Part shown: positions 1 to 8,345 of the stretch, one piece after another | Layout: each line of letters opens with the position of its first letter | Numbering within the stretch: the first letter of the stretch is position 1 | Source: an uncultured Eubacteriales bacterium | GTDB lineage: Bacteria; Bacillota; Clostridia; Oscillospirales; Acutalibacteraceae | Length of the DNA stretch: 64,000 nucleotides | Reading direction: 5' to 3' | Assembly (NCBI GenBank): GCA_900540085.1 | Contig: UQEU01000004.1 | Coordinates: 1-64,000 of the forward strand | Notes under the pieces: model-generated | What the model was told of the DNA's origin: nothing | What the model saw: only the letters and a program-made list of their open reading frames with translations | Database searches by the model: none | Position numbers and translations under genes: made by a program

Positions 1-659
1 TTGGTTATGCAGGTTTGTACGAGTGCGTCAAATATATGACAGGTATGAGCCATACTGACGAAAACGGCGGCAAACAATTTGCACTTGAAGTAATGCAGCA
101 TATGAATGATGCCTGCAATAAATGGAAAGAAGAAACTTCAATCGGTTTCGGTATTTACGGTACTCCGCTTGAATCTACTACATATAAATTTGCAAAATGT
201 CTTCAAAAGCGTTTTGGAATTATTAAGGGCGTAACAGATAAAAACTATATTACAAACAGCTATCATGTCCATGTAAGCGAAGAAATAGACGCATTTACAA
301 AGTTGAAATTTGAAGCTCCTTTCCAAGAACTTTCAACAGGCGGTGCAATTTCGTATGTAGAAGTACCGAATATGCAGGACAATATTCCTGCCGTTTTGGA
401 AATTATAAAATATATTTACGAAAATATTATGTATGCAGAACTCAACACAAAGTCAGACTATTGCCAAAATTGCGGATATGACGGCGAAATTAAAATCGTT
501 ACCGATGAAAACGGCAAACTTATTTGGCAGTGTCCAAAATGCGGAAATACTGACCAAGACACTATGAATGTCGCAAGAAGAACTTGCGGATATATCGGTA
601 CACAGTATTGGAATCAGGGCAGGACGCAGGAAATTAAAGATAGGGTGCTTCATTTATAA
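1..659 (+). CDS. nrdD: Anaerobic ribonucleoside-triphosphate reductase, C-terminal part (5' end outside window)
   Basis: This is the class III ribonucleotide reductase, which makes deoxynucleotides from ribonucleoside triphosphates without oxygen, using a glycyl radical. The reading frame is open from the first bases (first whole codon at position 3), so the gene enters from outside and only about 218 C-terminal residues are visible. The four-cysteine zinc site is seen as CQNC and CPKC, and the glycyl-radical segment as RTCGYIG near the end, followed by the usual short tail. The stop codon overlaps the start of nrdG by one base (TAATG), so the two are translationally coupled. Identity is secure; only the N-terminal effector and catalytic regions cannot be judged. 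Confidence 0.96.
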   Translation, partial: GYAGLYECVKYMTGMSHTDENGGKQFALEVMQHMNDACNKWKEETSIGFGIYGTPLESTTYKFAKCLQKRFGIIKGVTDKNYITNSYHVHVSEEIDAFTKLKFEAPFQELSTGGAISYVEVPNMQDNIPAVLEIIKYIYENIMYAELNTKSDYCQNCGYDGEIKIVTDENGKLIWQCPKCGNTDQDTMNVARRTCGYIGTQYWNQGRTQEIKDRVLHL

Positions 660-1177
660 TGAATTACGGAGAAATTAAAAATTGCGACATCGCAAACGGC
701 GAAGGCGTCAGAGTTTCGCTTTTCGTTTCAGGTTGTACGCATCACTGTAAAAACTGTTTCAATGAAAAAACTTGGGATTTTTCATTCGGTGAACTGTTTA
801 CAGAAGAAACAGAAGAAAAAATATTGAAAATGCTCTCAGAAAGCTATATAAACGGTTTGTCGCTTCTCGGCGGAGAACCGTTTGAACCGTCAAATCAAAA
901 AGTTTTGTACCCCTTTTTGCAGCGTGTCAAAAAAGAGTTTCCAAACAAAAATATTTGGTGCTATTCGGGCTATACTTTTGAAGAGTTGACAGGCAATTCA
1001 AGAGCGAGTACAGATATAACAAAAGATATGCTTTCACTCATAGATATTTTAGTTGACGGAGAGTTTAAAGAAGAACTCAAAGACATTACACTGAAGTTTC
1101 GTGGTTCTTCAAACCAAAATGTTATAGATGTGAAAAAATCTTTTGAAACAGGCACAAAAGTTCTTTATTTGGAATAA
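659..1177 (+). CDS. nrdG: Anaerobic ribonucleotide reductase activating protein (radical SAM)
   Basis: NrdG uses a [4Fe-4S] cluster and S-adenosylmethionine to generate the glycyl radical on NrdD. At 172 residues it has the family's usual small size. The radical-SAM cysteine motif is at C26, C30 and C33 (GCTHHCKNC), and the GGEPF motif that contacts SAM is present. The ATG overlaps the nrdD stop by one base, giving the standard nrdD-nrdG pair. A bidirectional hairpin terminator follows about 35 bases downstream. Confidence 0.96.
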   Translation: MNYGEIKNCDIANGEGVRVSLFVSGCTHHCKNCFNEKTWDFSFGELFTEETEEKILKMLSESYINGLSLLGGEPFEPSNQKVLYPFLQRVKKEFPNKNIWCYSGYTFEELTGNSRASTDITKDMLSLIDILVDGEFKEELKDITLKFRGSSNQNVIDVKKSFETGTKVLYLE

Positions 1178-1212
1178 TAATTATAATAAGTATTTCAATT
1201 ATTAAAACAATT

Positions 1213-1254
1213 AAAAAGGCAGATAAGCGAAAATATCGTTTATCTGCCTTTTAT
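1213..1254. terminator. Bidirectional intrinsic terminator between nrdG and dnaJ
   Basis: An inverted repeat has arms reading aaaaggcagataa and ttatctgcctttt around a short AT-rich loop. It is flanked by an A-run on one side and a T-run on the other. It can end nrdDG transcription on the plus strand and the hrcA-dnaJ operon on the minus strand. Confidence 0.85.
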
Positions 1255-1268
1255 TATTCAACAAAATA

Positions 1269-2405
1269 TTACTTTTTAAACTTACCGAAAAAGCCTTCTT
1301 TTTCTTTTTTCGGCGGAACATAGTCTTTGTCAAACTGTTTGAGCAAATCTTTTTGCTCTTTTGAAAGAGAAGTCGGAACATCTACAACAATTTTAACAAA
1401 TTGGTCTGCTCGTCTTCCCGAACCGAGTCGTTCTATTCCCTTTCCTTTCATTTTTATCACGGCGCCGTTTTGAGTACCTGCGGCAATGCTGATTTTTTCA
1501 TCGCCGTTAAGCGTATGAACGCTGACTTCTGCACCGAGAGCCGCCTGAACAAATGAAATATGTTTTGTAAGCCATACATCATATCCGTCACGCTCAAAGT
1601 AAGGATGTTTTTTAATCAAAACAACTACTTTAAGGTCGCCTGACGGTCCGCCGTTCATTCCTGCGTCGCCTTTTCCTCTGACATTGATTACCTGTCTGTC
1701 GTCAATTCCTGCAGGAACATTTACATCTGTTTTAATTTTTCTTCTGACTTTACCCTTACCGTTACATTTATGGCACGGATTTGTGATAATCTTACCTGTA
1801 CCGCCACATCGTGAACAAGTACGCTGAGTTGTAATAACGCCGAGTGCGCTTCTTGTCTGAACATTTACAACGCCTCTGCCCTGACACTCGGGACAAGTTG
1901 TCGGAGAAGTACCTTTTGCGGCACCGCTTCCTCCACATTCAGAACAATCTTCAACTCTTGAGAACTCAACAGTTTTACGACAACCTTTTGCAGCCTCTTC
2001 AAAAGTAAGGTTCAAAGTTGTCTGTAAATCTCTGCCTCGCTGACGGGCGTTTGGATTTCTTCCGCCGCCACCGCCGAAAAAGCTCGAGAAAATGTCACCA
2101 AGGTCAAAGTCATCAAATCCGAAACCGCCTGATGAATATCCGCCGTATCCGCCTTGACCTGCACCAAAGTTGGGGTCAACACCTGCGTGACCGAATTGGT
2201 CGTATCTTGCCCTTTTTTGAGGGTCGGAAAGCACTTCATACGCCTCGTTGACTTCTTTAAATTTAGCCTCTGCTTCGGGGTTATCGGGGTTTAAATCGGG
2301 GTGATATTTTTTTGCAACCTTACGGTATGCTTTTTTCAACTCATCATCTGAAGCACCTTTTGAAACACCGAGTACTTCGTAATAGTCTCTTTTTTCTTCG
2401 GGCAT
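1269..2405 (-). CDS. dnaJ: Chaperone protein DnaJ (Hsp40)
   Basis: DnaJ is the Hsp40 co-chaperone that delivers unfolded proteins to DnaK and stimulates its ATPase. The 378-residue protein shows the full class I architecture: an N-terminal J domain with HPD at residues 35-37, a Gly/Phe-rich linker at roughly 75-115, four CxxCxGxG zinc repeats (CSECGGSG, CPECQGRG, CSRCGGTG, CHKCNGKG) at roughly 153-217, and a C-terminal substrate-binding region. It is the last gene of hrcA-grpE-dnaK-dnaJ. It is separated from dnaK by about 150 bp carrying nested palindromes, which could tune its expression relative to dnaK. The ATG is preceded by aaggagg. Confidence 0.98.
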   Translation of the reverse strand: MPEEKRDYYEVLGVSKGASDDELKKAYRKVAKKYHPDLNPDNPEAEAKFKEVNEAYEVLSDPQKRARYDQFGHAGVDPNFGAGQGGYGGYSSGGFGFDDFDLGDIFSSFFGGGGGRNPNARQRGRDLQTTLNLTFEEAAKGCRKTVEFSRVEDCSECGGSGAAKGTSPTTCPECQGRGVVNVQTRSALGVITTQRTCSRCGGTGKIITNPCHKCNGKGKVRRKIKTDVNVPAGIDDRQVINVRGKGDAGMNGGPSGDLKVVVLIKKHPYFERDGYDVWLTKHISFVQAALGAEVSVHTLNGDEKISIAAGTQNGAVIKMKGKGIERLGSGRRADQFVKIVVDVPTSLSKEQKDLLKQFDKDYVPPKKEKEGFFGKFKK

Positions 2406-2456
2406 ACTATGCCTCCTTGCCTAAATTACAAATAAATACAATAAATACACAAATCG

Positions 2457-2517
2457 GGGTGGCAAATTGCCACCCTCAGCGTGTAGAAAATAAATATTAA
2501 ATTACTGCACGCTGAGG
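2457..2517. repeat. Nested palindromes in the dnaK-dnaJ spacer
   Basis: Two inverted repeats abut. One is gggtggcaa-a-ttgccaccc (2457-2475). The other has arms cctcagcgtg (2474-2483) and cacgctgagg (2508-2517) around a 24-base AT-rich loop. Neither has a T-run, so neither looks like a simple terminator. They may be an mRNA processing or stability element between dnaK and dnaJ, or a dispersed intergenic repeat. No second copy was noticed in this window. Confidence 0.6.
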
Positions 2518-2553
2518 ACTGTTGAATGCTTTGTGTGATAACTTAATTCTTAA

Positions 2554-4383
2554 TCAGTTATCGTCAACCTCATTGTAGTCTGCGTCTGTATATTCAGCAC
2601 CACCTTGTGCACCTGCCTGCTGATCTGCACCCGGAGCAGCACCTGCTTGTTGAGCAGCTTCATAAAGTTTTTGAGAAACTTCATAGAATTTATTTGTCAA
2701 AGCCTCTTTTGCATTTTTAATAGCCTCTGTGTCTGTGCCTTTGAGAGCTTCTTTAAGAGCGTCCATTTTTTCGTTAAGTTCTGTTTTATCTGAATCAGCG
2801 AACTTATCTCCTTCATCAGCAAGAATTTTTTCTGTCTGATAAACCATTTGGTCTGCTTCATTGCGAAGGTCAATGTCTTCTCTCTTTTTCTTATCTTCCT
2901 CAGCATATTGTTCTGCTTCTTTAACTGCTTTTTCAATATCGTCTTTGCTCATATTTGATGATGCAGTAATGCTGATTTGTTGTTCTTTACCTGTTCCGAG
3001 GTCTTTAGCACTTACATGAACTATACCGTTTGCGTCAATATCAAAAGTTACTTCGATTTGAGGTGTACCTCTTCTTGCCGGAAGAATACCATCAAGGTGG
3101 AACATTCCGAGAGTTTTGTTATCTTTAGCAAACTGTCTTTCACCTTGAAGAACATGAACTTCTACTGAAGTTTGGTTATCTGCAGCAGTTGAGAAAATTT
3201 GGCTCTTCTTAGTAGGAATAGTTGTATTTCTTTCAATGATAACTGTATTTACGCCGCCCATTGTTTCAATACCGAGTGAAAGCGGAGTAACATCGAGAAG
3301 AAGAAGTCCTTTAACATCGCCGCCGAGAACACCGCCTTGAAGTGCAGCACCCATAGCAACACATTCGTCAGGGTTAATACCCTTGAAAGGCTCTTTGCCC
3401 GAGAATTTCTTGATTGCGTCTTGTACAGCAGGAATTCTTGTTGAACCGCCTACAAGCAATACCTTATCAATTTCATTCATTGAAAGTCCGCTGTCTTTCA
3501 TAGCCTGACGAACAGGTCCCATTGTTGCTTCTACAAGGTCTGCTGTCATTTCATTGAATTTAGCTCTTGTCAAGTCTGCTTCAAGGTGTTTCGGTCCTGT
3601 TGCATCAGCAGTGATAAACGGAAGAGAGATATGAGCAGTTGACATACCTGAAAGTTCAATCTTTGCCTTTTCGGCAGCTTCTTTAACTCTCTGCATAGCC
3701 ATCTTATCATTTGAAATATCTACGCCTTGCTCTGCTTTGAACTGAGCAACAAGCCAATCCATAATTTTCTTATCAAAATCGTCGCCGCCGAGATGGTTGT
3801 TACCTGCTGTTGCAAGAACTTCCTGTACACCGTCGCCCATTTCAATGATAGATACATCGAATGTACCTCCACCAAGGTCGTAAACCATTACTTTTTGGTC
3901 GTCTTCTTTGTCAATGCCGAATGCAAGTGCAGCAGCAGTAGGCTCGTTTATAATTCTTTTTACTTCAAGTCCTGCAATTTTACCTGCGTCTTTTGTTGCC
4001 TGACGCTGTGAGTCTGTGAAGTATGCAGGAACGGTGATAACCGCTTCTGTTACTTTTTCGCCGAGATATGCTTCTGCGTCTGCTTTAAGTTTTTGAAGAA
4101 TGATTGCAGAAATTTCTTGCGGTGTATATGCTTTAGAGTCGATATTTACTTTGAAATCCGAACCCATATGTCTTTTAATTGAAGCGATTGTTTTGTCGGG
4201 GTTTGTAATAGCCTGACGCTTTGCAACTGAACCTACAATTCTTTCGCCGTCTTTTGTGAAAGCAACAACTGAAGGTGTTGTTCTTGCACCTTCTGCGTTT
4301 GCAATTACAACGGGTTCTCCGCCTTCGATAACACTTACACAACTGTTTGTTGTACCTAAATCAATACCAATAATTTTTGACAT
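2554..4383 (-). CDS. dnaK: Molecular chaperone DnaK (Hsp70)
   Basis: This is the Hsp70 ATP-dependent folding chaperone and the partner of DnaJ and GrpE. The 609-residue protein starts with the nucleotide-binding motif GIDLGTTNS and keeps DLGGGTFDVS and GGSTRIPAVQ of the ATPase domain. A substrate-binding domain follows, then a Gln/Gly/Ala-rich tail ending in an acidic stretch. The length fits the Gram-positive form. The ATG has an aggagg ribosome binding site. Only 14 bases separate it from grpE, consistent with one operon under HrcA/CIRCE control. Confidence 0.99.
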   Translation of the reverse strand: MSKIIGIDLGTTNSCVSVIEGGEPVVIANAEGARTTPSVVAFTKDGERIVGSVAKRQAITNPDKTIASIKRHMGSDFKVNIDSKAYTPQEISAIILQKLKADAEAYLGEKVTEAVITVPAYFTDSQRQATKDAGKIAGLEVKRIINEPTAAALAFGIDKEDDQKVMVYDLGGGTFDVSIIEMGDGVQEVLATAGNNHLGGDDFDKKIMDWLVAQFKAEQGVDISNDKMAMQRVKEAAEKAKIELSGMSTAHISLPFITADATGPKHLEADLTRAKFNEMTADLVEATMGPVRQAMKDSGLSMNEIDKVLLVGGSTRIPAVQDAIKKFSGKEPFKGINPDECVAMGAALQGGVLGGDVKGLLLLDVTPLSLGIETMGGVNTVIIERNTTIPTKKSQIFSTAADNQTSVEVHVLQGERQFAKDNKTLGMFHLDGILPARRGTPQIEVTFDIDANGIVHVSAKDLGTGKEQQISITASSNMSKDDIEKAVKEAEQYAEEDKKKREDIDLRNEADQMVYQTEKILADEGDKFADSDKTELNEKMDALKEALKGTDTEAIKNAKEALTNKFYEVSQKLYEAAQQAGAAPGADQQAGAQGGAEYTDADYNEVDDN

Positions 4384-4397
4384 AATAAATTTCCTCC

Positions 4398-4940
4398 TTA
4401 ATTTGCTACCTTAACCATAGCAGGTCTGATTACTTTATCATTTATCTTATAGCCTTTTTGAAAAACATCTACAATCTCGCCTTCGCCAAGATTTTCATCT
4501 TCAATGTGCATTACGGCATTGTGAATGTTTGGGTCAAAACTGTCTCCGTTTTCGCCAAAGACTTCTACACCTAATTTTTCAAAGACTGCTTTCAAACCGT
4601 CATAGGTCATTGAAAGTCCTTTTGAAAGAGAATCAAAGTCATTGTTACTGCTTGCCAATGCTCTTTCCAAATTGTCGGCAACCGAAAGAAATTCACCGAT
4701 TACAGTACACTTTGCATTTGTAAACGATGACTCCTTTTCTTTTGCCGAACGATTGCGGAAGTTTGCATATTCAGCGGCAACTCTCATCATCTGCTCTTTT
4801 GTTTCGTCAAGTTCCTTTTGCAACTTTTCAGTCTCGGAACTTTTCTTTTTTGATTTTTTTTCTTTTGCAGATTTTTTTGTTTCCTCTGCAGTTTTCTCTT
4901 TTTTATCTTCTTCAAAAGAGGTCTGTTCTTCTTTATTCAT
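4398..4940 (-). CDS. grpE: Nucleotide exchange factor GrpE
   Basis: GrpE releases ADP from DnaK. The 180-residue protein has a very Lys/Glu-rich, low-complexity N-terminus (about residues 1-45) and a long coiled-coil helix through about residue 85. A C-terminal beta domain carries the typical FDPNIHNAVMH segment. The start codon overlaps the end of hrcA by 8 bases, and the ggagg ribosome binding site lies inside the hrcA coding end, so translation is probably coupled to hrcA. Confidence 0.97.
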   Translation of the reverse strand: MNKEEQTSFEEDKKEKTAEETKKSAKEKKSKKKSSETEKLQKELDETKEQMMRVAAEYANFRNRSAKEKESSFTNAKCTVIGEFLSVADNLERALASSNNDFDSLSKGLSMTYDGLKAVFEKLGVEVFGENGDSFDPNIHNAVMHIEDENLGEGEIVDVFQKGYKINDKVIRPAMVKVAN

Positions 4941-5979
4941 AGGTTACGCCTCCCTGTTTTAAAAGTTTACCAATCGTGTCGCAAATAAATGACACTCGTG
5001 GAATTATATATGAATAATCTATTCTTGTAGAACCGATTATACCAAGCGTTGCTTTTTGAGAATATCCGTAACTAAACGATGAAATCATCGTAGTTGTTTT
5101 TTTCAATTCATAAATATTGTTTTCATCGGCAATAAAAAGTTCCTTAGATGTTCCCCGTTTTGCATATTCATTAAGTAATTTTTTCAAATACTCTTTATTT
5201 GCAAGAAACGAAAGAATCGGCGCAACATCTTCTCCGAGTTCTTCGTGCGCTATAAGATTTGTTTCGCCCTCAATTAAAAGAGAACTTTTCGCCGTTTCAC
5301 TGCAAAGTGAACACAAAGTTGTCAAAAGCGGCAACATATCAAATGTATATTCGCCTAAAAAAGCTGAAGTTGATTGCAGTAAAGCAATATTTACATCTTC
5401 AAGTGCAGTACCTATAAAATAACGAGAACACAAAGCGTAAAAGACTTTTATGAAATTTTCATTTACATTGCAGTTCAATTTGCATAGAGAAGATTTGATT
5501 TTTCCTCCTGTTGACAAAACGATAAGCATAACCTTATTGTCGCCTGTCGGAATTATCTCCACGCCTTGAACACAATCAAGTCTGTCGCCGTGCATAGATG
5601 AAAATGCGGCACATCCTGTTATCTCGGCACACAACTTTGTTGCGTCTGCCAAAAGTCTTTCAGGGTCGGAGGCGTTTACACTCAAAAGTTCGTATATTTT
5701 TAAAGCCTCTTCCGAAGTTACTGCTTTCGGTTCCATCAGATTGTTGACATAGTAACGATAACTTGACATACTCGGAACTCGTCCGCCACTTGTATGGCGT
5801 TGTTCCAAATAGCCTAAATTTCCAAGTCTTGCCATTTCATTTCTTATGGTAGCACTTGAAACGGAATAAGGTAAAAGCGACGCCAATGTTTTTGAGCCCA
5901 TCGGTTCTCCCGACTTAATATATTCTTCAATAATCTTGCCGAGTATGAGCGAACTTCTATCGCTGTTCAACCTTCTCAC
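4933..5979 (-). CDS. hrcA: Heat-inducible transcription repressor HrcA
   Basis: HrcA represses class I heat-shock genes by binding CIRCE and depends on GroEL for activity. The 348-residue protein begins with a winged-helix DNA-binding domain (SSATIRNEMARL at about residues 38-49), followed by the HrcA inserted and dimerisation domains. It is the first gene of the hrcA-grpE-dnaK-dnaJ operon. A perfect CIRCE element lies 17 bases upstream of its start codon, so the operon is autoregulated. Confidence 0.97.
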   Translation of the reverse strand: MRRLNSDRSSLILGKIIEEYIKSGEPMGSKTLASLLPYSVSSATIRNEMARLGNLGYLEQRHTSGGRVPSMSSYRYYVNNLMEPKAVTSEEALKIYELLSVNASDPERLLADATKLCAEITGCAAFSSMHGDRLDCVQGVEIIPTGDNKVMLIVLSTGGKIKSSLCKLNCNVNENFIKVFYALCSRYFIGTALEDVNIALLQSTSAFLGEYTFDMLPLLTTLCSLCSETAKSSLLIEGETNLIAHEELGEDVAPILSFLANKEYLKKLLNEYAKRGTSKELFIADENNIYELKKTTTMISSFSYGYSQKATLGIIGSTRIDYSYIIPRVSFICDTIGKLLKQGGVTYE

Positions 5980-5995
5980 CGCCTTTTGTTACTCG

Positions 5996-6022
5996 TTAGC
6001 ACTCTTGATACCCGAGTGCTAA
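5996..6022 (-). promoter_or_regulatory. CIRCE operator (HrcA binding site)
   Basis: The sequence reads TTAGCACTC-N9-GAGTGCTAA with no mismatch to the classical CIRCE consensus. It lies between the hrcA promoter and its start codon, inside the 5' untranslated region. Confidence 0.97.
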
Positions 6023-6029
6023 CTCTGTT

Positions 6030-6061
6030 ATTATATTATATCCATAATCTCACATTGTCAA
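6030..6061 (-). promoter_or_regulatory. Vegetative (sigma-A type) promoter of the hrcA operon
   Basis: On the minus strand a perfect -35 TTGACA (6056-6061) is followed by overlapping -10 candidates. TATAAT (6035-6040) has 15-bp spacing and TAATAT (6033-6038) has 17-bp spacing. CIRCE starts just downstream. Confidence 0.75.
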
Positions 6062-6107
6062 GCATTTTTTTAATTGTTTAAAATTAATTCATAAAAAAAT
6101 ATAAAAA

Positions 6108-6135
6108 AAGCGTACTCAAAAAATTGAGTACGCTT
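6108..6135 (-). terminator. Intrinsic terminator of the CHAP-protein gene
   Basis: On the minus strand the stem aagcgtactcaa / gagtacgctt is followed by a run of seven T. It lies about 70 bases downstream of the CHAP gene stop and upstream of the hrcA promoter. Confidence 0.8.
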
Positions 6136-6205
6136 ACAAATATATTGTTTTAAATATTATTTAATATTGTTTATTATATTAATTACATAATATTATATGT
6201 AAAAA

Positions 6206-6916
6206 TCAAGCAAGAAGATTTCTTTCACTTACAATGATTTTATCAGAAAGTTCTTCTTGATTTTCAATCATAGTAAAAGCATTTTGTTCAGTTTTAACTA
6301 TAATATCTGTTTCTTCTGTTTTATATTTACGAAGTGAATTTCTAATTTTCTGCTTTTCTTTCTCTTCTTTTTCATATTTAAGTTCATCGGCAACTTCTCT
6401 TGAAGCATATATGTAACCCATAAACGTCATTGAACGGATATATCCCGAACCGTTGCTATTTATTTTTCTTGTGTCAAAAAACTTTCCGCCATAATGCGAC
6501 TCAGAAATAGTAACAGTGTTTCCGTTTACCTCTTCTACAACTGCTACATGACCGCCTCTGCCGCCACTCCAACACGCAATGGCACCAACTTCGGGCTTTT
6601 TACCGTATTCGTAATAACCGTTTCTTTTATTGATGCTCCACCATTCGCTTGCATTACCCTTATTGATAAGAGGAGCTTTTTTATTTATTTCATAAATTCT
6701 GCCATAAGCGTATGCAACACAGTTTGGCATACCGTAGCCCGACTTATAATAGTAATTCAAACTATAATAATAATCATTACTTTTTGTCGGTGCAGTTAAT
6801 CTTGGAGTAAAAATACTACTATTATCTGATTTTGCCGACACTTGAGTCGGGAATATTGTTATTGCTAACAAAAGTATTACAACTAAAATCAGCGGTTTTT
6901 TTAATGTTTTAATCAT
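6206..6916 (-). CDS. Secreted CHAP-domain amidohydrolase/peptidase
   Basis: CHAP domains are cysteine amidases or endopeptidases that usually cut peptidoglycan cross-bridges or stem peptides. The protein (236 residues from the chosen start) has a Sec-type signal peptide, with lysines 3, 6 and 7, a hydrophobic core to about residue 22, and a likely cleavage after VSA at 28. The CHAP core follows, with the likely catalytic cysteine C66 (in PNCVAYA) and histidine H123 (in GGHVAVV). The tail is Lys/Glu-rich. The frame stays open to 7009, but the ATG at 6916 is preceded by gagaggt at good spacing and begins the signal peptide, so I use it. It is monocistronic with its own terminator. The exact substrate is unknown. 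Confidence 0.85.
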   Translation of the reverse strand: MIKTLKKPLILVVILLLAITIFPTQVSAKSDNSSIFTPRLTAPTKSNDYYYSLNYYYKSGYGMPNCVAYAYGRIYEINKKAPLINKGNASEWWSINKRNGYYEYGKKPEVGAIACWSGGRGGHVAVVEEVNGNTVTISESHYGGKFFDTRKINSNGSGYIRSMTFMGYIYASREVADELKYEKEEKEKQKIRNSLRKYKTEETDIIVKTEQNAFTMIENQEELSDKIIVSERNLLA

Positions 6917-7035
6917 AAGAATACCTCTCGATTTCAAACTGTAATAATTGTAACATAATTGTAACATTTGCTTCAATGGTAATTTTATACAAAAAACTAA
7001 TAGATACAACTGCTATAATTAGTGCATATTATACA

Positions 7036-7065
7036 AAAAGAGAGTCGAAAATTCGACTCTCTTTT
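7036..7065 (-). terminator. Intrinsic terminator after malic enzyme
   Basis: A near-perfect hairpin has arms aaaagagagtcga and tcgactctctttt with an AT loop, flanked by A- and T-runs. It sits between the convergent-free end of the malic enzyme gene and the CHAP gene promoter region. Confidence 0.75.
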
Positions 7066-7124
7066 ACTGATTTTCCTATTATTTTAGCAATTTATAACCA
7101 TTTAAAAGTTAATATTGCACCATA

Positions 7125-8297
7125 TCATATTCTTGCAACGCCGTCTTTTACTGCTGCCTCTGCTACTGCTTTTGCAACAGTTTCGCCTATTCTTTCATCA
7201 AAAGCATGAGGCAAAATATAGTCGGGATTAAGTTTCTCGTCGGAAACAAGAGACGCAATGGCATAAGCCGCTGCAATTTTCATATTTTCTGTAATCTGAC
7301 TTGCACGAACATCAAGAGCACCTCTGAAAATACCCGGAAAAGCAACAACATTGTTGATTTGGTTCGGGAAGTCAGAACGACCTGTGCCTACAATAGCCGC
7401 ACCTGCTTCGTGAGCAATGTCGGGCATTATTTCAGGAGTCGGGTTAGCCATAGCAAGAACGATTGGATTTTCATTCATTGTCTTAACCATATCTGCCGTA
7501 AGAACGCCTGCTGCCGAAACGCCGATAAAGATATCTGTACCTTTTACTGCTTCTGCAAGGTCGCCTTTTTTCATCTCACGGTTTGTGATTTGTGCGATTT
7601 CTTTTTTGAAGTCATTGAGATTTTCTCTGCCCTCATAAATAGCACCTGTTCTGTCACAAAGAATAACATCTTTAAGTCCGAGTGTCATAAGAAGTTTTGC
7701 AATAGCGATACCTGCTGCACCTGAACCGTTGATTACTGCTTTACATTCGCTTAAAGGCTTGCCTGTAAGTTTTGTAGCGTTTATAAGTCCTGCCGATACA
7801 ACTACTGCCGTGCCGTGCTGGTCGTCGTGGAAAATCGGAATATCACAAATTTCCTTCAATTTCTTTTCTATTTCAAAACATCTCGGAGCTGCAATATCTT
7901 CAAGATTTATGCCTCCGAAAGAACCGCTGATATTGTAAACAGTTTTAACAAACTCATCTACATCTTTTGTTCTTACGCAAAGAGGAAATGCATCAACATC
8001 GCCGAACTCTTTAAACAAAACGCATTTGCCTTCCATAACAGGCATACCTGCTTCAGGTCCGATATCGCCGAGTCCGAGAACTGCGCTGCCGTCTGTGATT
8101 ACTGCAACCATATTCCATCTTCTTGTGAGTTCCCAACTTTTTGTATAGTCTTCTTGAATAGCAAGGCAGGGTTCTGCTACACCCGGTGTGTATGCAAGTG
8201 AAAGTGCATCTTTATTGTCAACTTTTGCTCTTGCAACAACCTCAACTTTACCTTTCCATTCTCCGTGAAGTCTTAAAGACTCTTTTCTGTAATCCAT
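7125..8297 (-). CDS. NAD(P)-dependent malic enzyme
   Basis: This enzyme catalyses oxidative decarboxylation of malate to pyruvate. The protein (390 residues) has the short bacterial malic enzyme layout: an N-terminal malic domain with SLAYTPGVAEPC and GDIGPEAGMPVMEGK, the metal/substrate segment FHDDQHGTAVV, and a Rossmann domain with GSGAAGIAIA. The frame opens at a TTG at 8303, but the ATG at 8297 has aggtg eight bases upstream and is the better start. It lies downstream of a malate/lactate dehydrogenase family gene on the same strand with a 48-base gap, suggesting a shared role in malate/pyruvate interconversion. NAD versus NADP preference cannot be read by eye. Confidence 0.93.
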   Translation of the reverse strand: MDYRKESLRLHGEWKGKVEVVARAKVDNKDALSLAYTPGVAEPCLAIQEDYTKSWELTRRWNMVAVITDGSAVLGLGDIGPEAGMPVMEGKCVLFKEFGDVDAFPLCVRTKDVDEFVKTVYNISGSFGGINLEDIAAPRCFEIEKKLKEICDIPIFHDDQHGTAVVVSAGLINATKLTGKPLSECKAVINGSGAAGIAIAKLLMTLGLKDVILCDRTGAIYEGRENLNDFKKEIAQITNREMKKGDLAEAVKGTDIFIGVSAAGVLTADMVKTMNENPIVLAMANPTPEIMPDIAHEAGAAIVGTGRSDFPNQINNVVAFPGIFRGALDVRASQITENMKIAAAYAIASLVSDEKLNPDYILPHAFDERIGETVAKAVAEAAVKDGVARI

Positions 8298-8345
8298 TAT
8301 CAAAACACCTCGTTAAAACAAAACTAAACTATAACAAAATCATAA

